64,000 nt of DNA from positions 62,001 through 126,000 of the forward strand of contig CANLUC010000005.1 of the NCBI GenBank assembly GCA_947494195.1, written 5' to 3'. The stretch's first letter is position 1. Each line of letters begins with the position of its first letter. Position numbers and translations under genes: made by a program. The DNA is from an uncultured Nesterenkonia sp. Its GTDB lineage: Bacteria > Actinomycetota > Actinomycetes > Actinomycetales > Micrococcaceae. The notes below the pieces were generated by a model. It saw only the letters and a list, made by a program, of their open reading frames with translations, searched no databases and was not told the DNA's origin. Positions 59,902 through 64,000 of this stretch are shown piece after piece.

Positions 59902-60954
59902 CTAGCTGTGCGCAGGGGCCACCCGCTCGTTCGGTGCCGCATGGTGACAGGCGGCCGCCTGGGTGATCTGACCCCGGGAGATCAGCTCGGGCTCCTCGGT
60001 GGCGCAGATCTCCGTCGCCTTCCAGCAGCGCGTGCGGAAGCGGCACCCTGAGGGCGGATTCGCCGGGTTCGGCGGATCCCCCTGAAGCACGATCTGCTCG
60101 CGATCGCCGCGCAGCGTGGGGTCGGGAACCGGCACGGCCGAGAGCAGCGCCTGGGTATAGGGATGGGCAGGCGCGTTGTAGATCTCATCCTGCGTGCCCA
60201 GCTCGGCGAGCTTGCCCAGGTACATCACGCCCACTCGATCCGAGATGTGCCGGACCACGGAGAGATCGTGGGCGATGAAGATGTAGCTGAGCCCGAACTG
60301 CTTCTGCAGATCATCGAGCAGGTTCATCACCTGCGCCTGCACCGAGACGTCCAGAGCGGAGACCGGCTCGTCGCAGATGATGACGTCCGGGTTCAGCGCG
60401 AGGCCGCGGGCGATCCCGATGCGCTGGCGCTGGCCGCCGGAGAACTGATGCGGATACCGGTTGATGTGCTCCGGGTTCAGCCCGACCAGGTCAAGCAGCT
60501 CCTTCACCCGGTTGCGGATGCCCTGCTTGGGCTTCTCCTCCGGGTGCAGCTTGAACGGCTCGGCGATGATGTCGCCCACCGACATGCGTGGGTTCAGCGA
60601 GGTGTAAGGATCCTGGAAGATGATCTGAATCTTGCGCCGCAGCCGGCGGAGCTCATCTCCCTTGACGGAGAGGAAGTCCTCGCCGCGGAATTTGACGCTG
60701 CCGGCGTCGGGCTCCTCCAGCCGCATCAGCAGCTTCGCGAGCGTGGACTTGCCACAGCCGGACTCCCCCACGATGCCGAGCGTCTCGCCTTCACGCAGGT
60801 TGAAGCTCACGCCGTCCACGGCCTTGACGGCGCCGACCTTGCGCTGGAAGACGATCCCCTGGGTGATCGGGAAGTGCTTGACCAGGCCATCGACCTGGAG
60901 CACTGACTTCTTGTCCGCGAACGGATCCGCCGCAGCGGGTACAGAGAGACTCAT
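59902..60954 (-). CDS. Peptide ABC transporter ATP-binding protein (OppF/DppF-like)
   Basis: 350 residues. Walker [15 protein letters not shown], Walker [22 protein letters not shown] signature [16 protein letters not shown]. The oligopeptide/dipeptide C-terminal extension has the [14 protein letters not shown] cysteine pattern. Energises import of peptides with its partner OppD-like subunit; four-base overlap with it. Confidence 0.95.
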   Translation of the reverse strand: MSLSVPAAADPFADKKSVLQVDGLVKHFPITQGIVFQRKVGAVKAVDGVSFNLREGETLGIVGESGCGKSTLAKLLMRLEEPDAGSVKFRGEDFLSVKGDELRRLRRKIQIIFQDPYTSLNPRMSVGDIIAEPFKLHPEEKPKQGIRNRVKELLDLVGLNPEHINRYPHQFSGGQRQRIGIARGLALNPDVIICDEPVSALDVSVQAQVMNLLDDLQKQFGLSYIFIAHDLSVVRHISDRVGVMYLGKLAELGTQDEIYNAPAHPYTQALLSAVPVPDPTLRGDREQIVLQGDPPNPANPPSGCRFRTRCWKATEICATEEPELISRGQITQAAACHHAAPNERVAPAHS

Positions 60955-62054
60955 TCGGGTGCCTCCTCAGAGATCGGGATCATGCCCGCGCCAGTGGGTG
61001 ACGGGCGCTGCGTGACGGTCGCGGTGCCTGCGTAGACGTCCTCGGCATAATGGCACGCCGAGAGATGTCCTTCGGCCACCAGGCGCAGCTCGGGACGCTC
61101 GGTCCGGCAACGGTCGGTGGCGAACTCACAGCGTGGATTGAAGGGGCAGCCCGAGGGCATGTCCGTCAGTGAGGGCGGGAGACCCGGAATCGCGCGGAGA
61201 CGACCGCCTTCGTCGTCGATCCGAGGGATCGAGGCGAGCAGTCCCTGTGTATAGGGGTGGCCGGGCTTGCCGTAGATCTCGTAGACATCGGCGGCCTCCA
61301 TCACCCGGCCGGAGTACATCACCGCGATCTTGTCAGCCACGTCGGCGACCACTCCGAGGTCATGGGTGATCAGGATCAGCCCCATGTTGAACTCATTCTG
61401 CAGGTCCTTCAGCAGCCGCATCACCTGCGCCTGGACGGTGACATCCAGTGCAGTGGTGGGCTCATCAGCGATCAGCACGTCGGGGTCGAGAGCGATGGCC
61501 ATTGCGATCATGATGCGCTGGCGCATGCCGCCGGAGAACTGATGGGGGTAATCCCCTGCGCGTTCCTCCGCACCGGGGATTCCCACGCGCTCCATCATCT
61601 CCACGGCCTTGACGCGGGCCTCCTTGCGCTTCATACCGCGGTGGATGCGGAACATCTCGGCGATCTGCCAGCCCACCGGCATGACCGGGTTGAGCGAAGA
61701 GAGCGCGTCCTGGAAGATCATCGCGATCTTCCCACCGCGCAGCTTGCGGCGAGCCTCCTCCTTCATGGTCAGCAGGTCGTCCCCGCGATAGCGGATTTCG
61801 CCACCGGCGATGCGTCCGGGCGGCACATCGAGGATTCCCATGATGGTCTGCGCTGTCACCGATTTGCCGGAACCGGACTCACCGAGGATGGCAAGGGTTT
61901 CCCCGGCGTGCAGGGTGAAATTCAACCCGTTGATCGCCTGAGAGACTCCCGCCTTGGTGCGAAACTCCACGTGCAGGTCCTTGACCTCCAGCAGTGGAGT
62001 GTCGCCAGGTCGGGTGCCGGGGGCGGTGCGGGTCGAGGTCTGGGATTCAGTCAT
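60951..62054 (-). CDS. Peptide ABC transporter ATP-binding protein (OppD/DppD-like)
   Basis: About 367 residues. Walker [17 protein letters not shown], signature [17 protein letters not shown], Walker [19 protein letters not shown], and the OppD-type C-terminal [17 protein letters not shown] at 62054 with GAAGGG upstream. Gap of 13 bases to the permease gene. Confidence 0.95.
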   Translation of the reverse strand: MTESQTSTRTAPGTRPGDTPLLEVKDLHVEFRTKAGVSQAINGLNFTLHAGETLAILGESGSGKSVTAQTIMGILDVPPGRIAGGEIRYRGDDLLTMKEEARRKLRGGKIAMIFQDALSSLNPVMPVGWQIAEMFRIHRGMKRKEARVKAVEMMERVGIPGAEERAGDYPHQFSGGMRQRIMIAMAIALDPDVLIADEPTTALDVTVQAQVMRLLKDLQNEFNMGLILITHDLGVVADVADKIAVMYSGRVMEAADVYEIYGKPGHPYTQGLLASIPRIDDEGGRLRAIPGLPPSLTDMPSGCPFNPRCEFATDRCRTERPELRLVAEGHLSACHYAEDVYAGTATVTQRPSPTGAGMIPISEEAPE

Positions 62055-62067
62055 GAGATCCAGCCCT

Positions 62068-63009
62068 TCACTTCTTGGATTTGGGATCAAGGGCGTCGCG
62101 CACGGCGTCGCCCATGGTCATGAACGCAAAAACTGTGAGCCCGACGAAGATCACCGGGAACAGCAGCAGGTGCGGTGCGGTCTGCAGGTACGGCTGTGCG
62201 TCGGAGAGCTGCAGGCCCCAGGAGATTGCCGGCAGCTGCAGGCCGACGCCGAGGAAGGTCAGCGTGGCCTCTGCACCGATGATGATGCCGGTGAACACTG
62301 TGGCGTAGCCGATGACCGGGCCCAGCGAGTTCGGCAGGATGTGTCGACGCATGATGGTGATCGGACCGGCACCGAGTGCGCGGGCGGCCATCACGAACTC
62401 GGAGTTCACCACGGAGATGACCGAACCGCGCATCAGGCGCGTCATGGTCGGCCACATGAACAGGATCAGCACGAAGGCGACCTCACGGACACCACGCGAC
62501 TGCAGCACATTGAGGAACACCAGAGCGCCCAGGATGTAGGGCACCGCGAAAACCATGTCGGTGATGCGGGAGAGCAGTGCATCCACCCAGCCGCCGAAGT
62601 ACCCGGCCACGAGCCCGACGACCACGGAGATGATGAAGGTGCCGATGGCCACGATGAAGCCCACCGCGATCGAGTTTCGTGCGCCGTGGATGACCCGGCT
62701 GTAGTAGTCACAGCCCTGGACATCGGTGCCGAACCAGAACTCCCCCGAAGGATCCTGCCGGCTTCGGGCGAGCAGACACTCCCGTGGATCGGTGTTGGTG
62801 AACAGCGACGGGAAGACCGCCATGGTCAGGAAGATCAGCAGCAGCACGGCCGAGATGATGAACCAGGGGTTCCGTCGCAGCGAGCGCCAGGCGTCGGCCA
62901 GCAGGCTGGCCTCTTCGGCCTTCTTCGTCTTCTCCGGCTTCTTGCCCTGAGTCTCGAGCTGCGAGTCGATCGGTTCCGTGCGCGCTTCAGGTCTGTGTAT
63001 CTCACTCAT
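62068..63009 (-). CDS. Peptide ABC transporter permease (OppC/DppC-like)
   Basis: About 313 residues with an N-terminal cytoplasmic tail (TEPIDSQLETQGKKPEKTKKAEEASLLADAWRSLRRNP) and six helices. The EAA loop is in AARALGAGPITIMRRHILPNSLGPV. Overlaps the OppB-like gene by eight bases. Confidence 0.95.
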   Translation of the reverse strand: MSEIHRPEARTEPIDSQLETQGKKPEKTKKAEEASLLADAWRSLRRNPWFIISAVLLLIFLTMAVFPSLFTNTDPRECLLARSRQDPSGEFWFGTDVQGCDYYSRVIHGARNSIAVGFIVAIGTFIISVVVGLVAGYFGGWVDALLSRITDMVFAVPYILGALVFLNVLQSRGVREVAFVLILFMWPTMTRLMRGSVISVVNSEFVMAARALGAGPITIMRRHILPNSLGPVIGYATVFTGIIIGAEATLTFLGVGLQLPAISWGLQLSDAQPYLQTAPHLLLFPVIFVGLTVFAFMTMGDAVRDALDPKSKK

Positions 63010-63928
63010 AACGGATCCTTGGGTCGAGAAGGCCATAGAGAAGATCAACGATCAGGTTGATCACCACGAAGAAGATGACGAAGAGGGTCACGATGCCGAC
63101 GACGACCGTGCCCTCCTGCCCCTGGATGGAGGCGAACACCTGCTGCCCGAGGCCCGGGAGGTTGAAGATCGTCTCCACGATGATCGAGCCGCCGAGCATG
63201 CTGGCGAGGTCGGCGCCGATGAAGGTGACCGCCGGGATCAGCGAGTTGCGCAGGCCGTGCCGTCCGATCACTCGGGTGCGCTTCATGCCCTTGGCGGTCG
63301 CCGTGCGCACGTAGTCAGACTTCAGCGAGTCCAGCAGCTCACCGCGCACCAGGCGGGCGAGGATGCCTGTGGAGACCGAGGCCATGGTCAGCGCGGGGAG
63401 GATGTAGCTCATCAGACCGTCGTTGGCCCCCGCGATGGGGAAAAGCCCCAGGTTCAGTCCGAAGACCAGCTGGAGCACGAATCCGATCACCAGTGTGGGC
63501 AGCGCGACCATGGTCACGGTGGCGACCTGGACGAAGCGGTCGAAGAATCGATCACGGTAGAGCGCCGCGAGGATGCCGGCGACGATGCCCATGATCGACT
63601 GGATGACGAAGGTCACCAGGGCGAGCGTGGCGGTGACGGGCAGACGCTGGGTGATCAGGTCGTTGACGGGGCGACCGTTGAAGGTGCTGCCGAAATCCAG
63701 GGCCGTGAAAACACCCCAGATGTACTTGAAGTACTGGATGAAGAAGGGGTCATCCAGGTTGTACTGCTCGCGCAGCGTCTCTCTGACGGCGTCGCTCATC
63801 GGCCGATCACCGGCGAGAGCCCGGATCGGGTCCCCTGGCATGGCGAAGACCAGCGCGTAGACGATCAACGTGGAGATCAGGATGACCGGAACGAATTGGA
63901 GCAGACGCCGAATGATATAGCGGGTCAT
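63002..63928 (-). CDS. Peptide ABC transporter permease (OppB/DppB-like)
   Basis: 308 residues, six helices. N-terminal MTRYIIRRLLQFVPVILISTLIVYALVFAMPGDPIRALAGDRP and the EAA loop TATAKGMKRTRVIGRHGLRNSLIPAV are typical of the OppB/DppB family, ending IVETIFNLPGLGQQVFASIQGQEGTVVVGIV. First of four genes; the substrate-binding protein gene would lie beyond 63928, outside the window. The last 72 bases hold only its leader. Confidence 0.95.
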   Translation of the reverse strand: MTRYIIRRLLQFVPVILISTLIVYALVFAMPGDPIRALAGDRPMSDAVRETLREQYNLDDPFFIQYFKYIWGVFTALDFGSTFNGRPVNDLITQRLPVTATLALVTFVIQSIMGIVAGILAALYRDRFFDRFVQVATVTMVALPTLVIGFVLQLVFGLNLGLFPIAGANDGLMSYILPALTMASVSTGILARLVRGELLDSLKSDYVRTATAKGMKRTRVIGRHGLRNSLIPAVTFIGADLASMLGGSIIVETIFNLPGLGQQVFASIQGQEGTVVVGIVTLFVIFFVVINLIVDLLYGLLDPRIRYE

Positions 63929-64000
63929 TGCTGTCCTTGTGGGTACGGGCGGGGGCGCGGGTGCGCTTGGCGACCGGTTCGACGGAGAGGTCTTCTCCTA

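Overview
This is a high-GC Gram-positive (actinobacterial) chromosome segment, most likely from a member of the Micrococcaceae close to Nesterenkonia. That placement is inferred from gene order and protein style, not from a database search. Supporting signs are the dxr - site-2 protease - ispG order, the rpsB-tsf / pyrH-frr-cdsA order, ferredoxin next to dapC, DUF4081-type acetyltransferases, many GTG starts, and acidic exported proteins. No prophage, integrase, insertion sequence with a recognisable transposase, or CRISPR array was seen.

Layout. 0-1.6 kb: rimP-nusA. 1.6-3.1 kb: an AbiEi/Vsr-like nuclease gene bracketed by two copies of a 75-bp palindromic repeat (family A). 3.1-5.9 kb: proS, a TauE/SafE permease and a third family A copy. 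5.9-12 kb: the leftward isoprenoid block dxr, site-2 protease, ispG, GNAT and an acidic lipoprotein. 12-20.8 kb: a GNAT, a large LuxR-type ATPase regulator, a GT2 polysaccharide synthase coupled to a GH18 hydrolase, and a Gfo/Idh oxidoreductase. 20.8-26.7 kb: two sodium:solute (acetate-type) symporter systems facing away from a shared promoter region, one in an operon with a LytS/LytTR two-component pair. 26.7-28 kb: a second AbiEi-like/DUF559-like nuclease gene bracketed by a different 72-bp palindrome (family B). 28-33.8 kb: DivIVA-like protein, cdsA, frr, pyrH, tsf, rpsB and a divergent M23 peptidase. 33.76-37.2 kb: an AT-richer island flanked by a 26-bp perfect direct repeat, holding an exonuclease-BRCT protein and an unknown 629-residue coiled-coil protein. 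37.2-46.1 kb: FUSC transporter, two GT4 glycosyltransferases, a zinc-type dehydrogenase, a degenerate 6-pyruvoyl-tetrahydropterin-synthase-like protein, tRNA-Met, a PQQ-type sugar dehydrogenase lipoprotein, a CDP-alcohol phosphotransferase and membrane proteins. 46-54 kb: siderophore reductase with an iron box, Hsp20 with a HAIR-like operator, purU, tRNA-Asn, LOG protein, and dapE/dapD. 54-60 kb: citrate synthase, dapC, ferredoxin and typA. 60-64 kb: an oligopeptide ABC transporter (oppBCDF) cut off at the window edge before any oppA.

The most interesting signal is the repeated architecture of nuclease gene plus palindrome. Two unrelated palindrome families each flank one AbiEi/Vsr-like nuclease gene on both sides. 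In both cases the nuclease stop codon lies inside the terminal inverted repeat of its own family. Orphan copies of both families sit between convergent genes elsewhere in the window, and the arms of family B co-vary. This resembles the RAYT/REP relationship but with a different enzyme, and is proposed as a candidate undescribed mobile or domesticated repeat system. The second candidate is the small accessory island at 33.8-37.2 kb, which looks like defence-type cargo.
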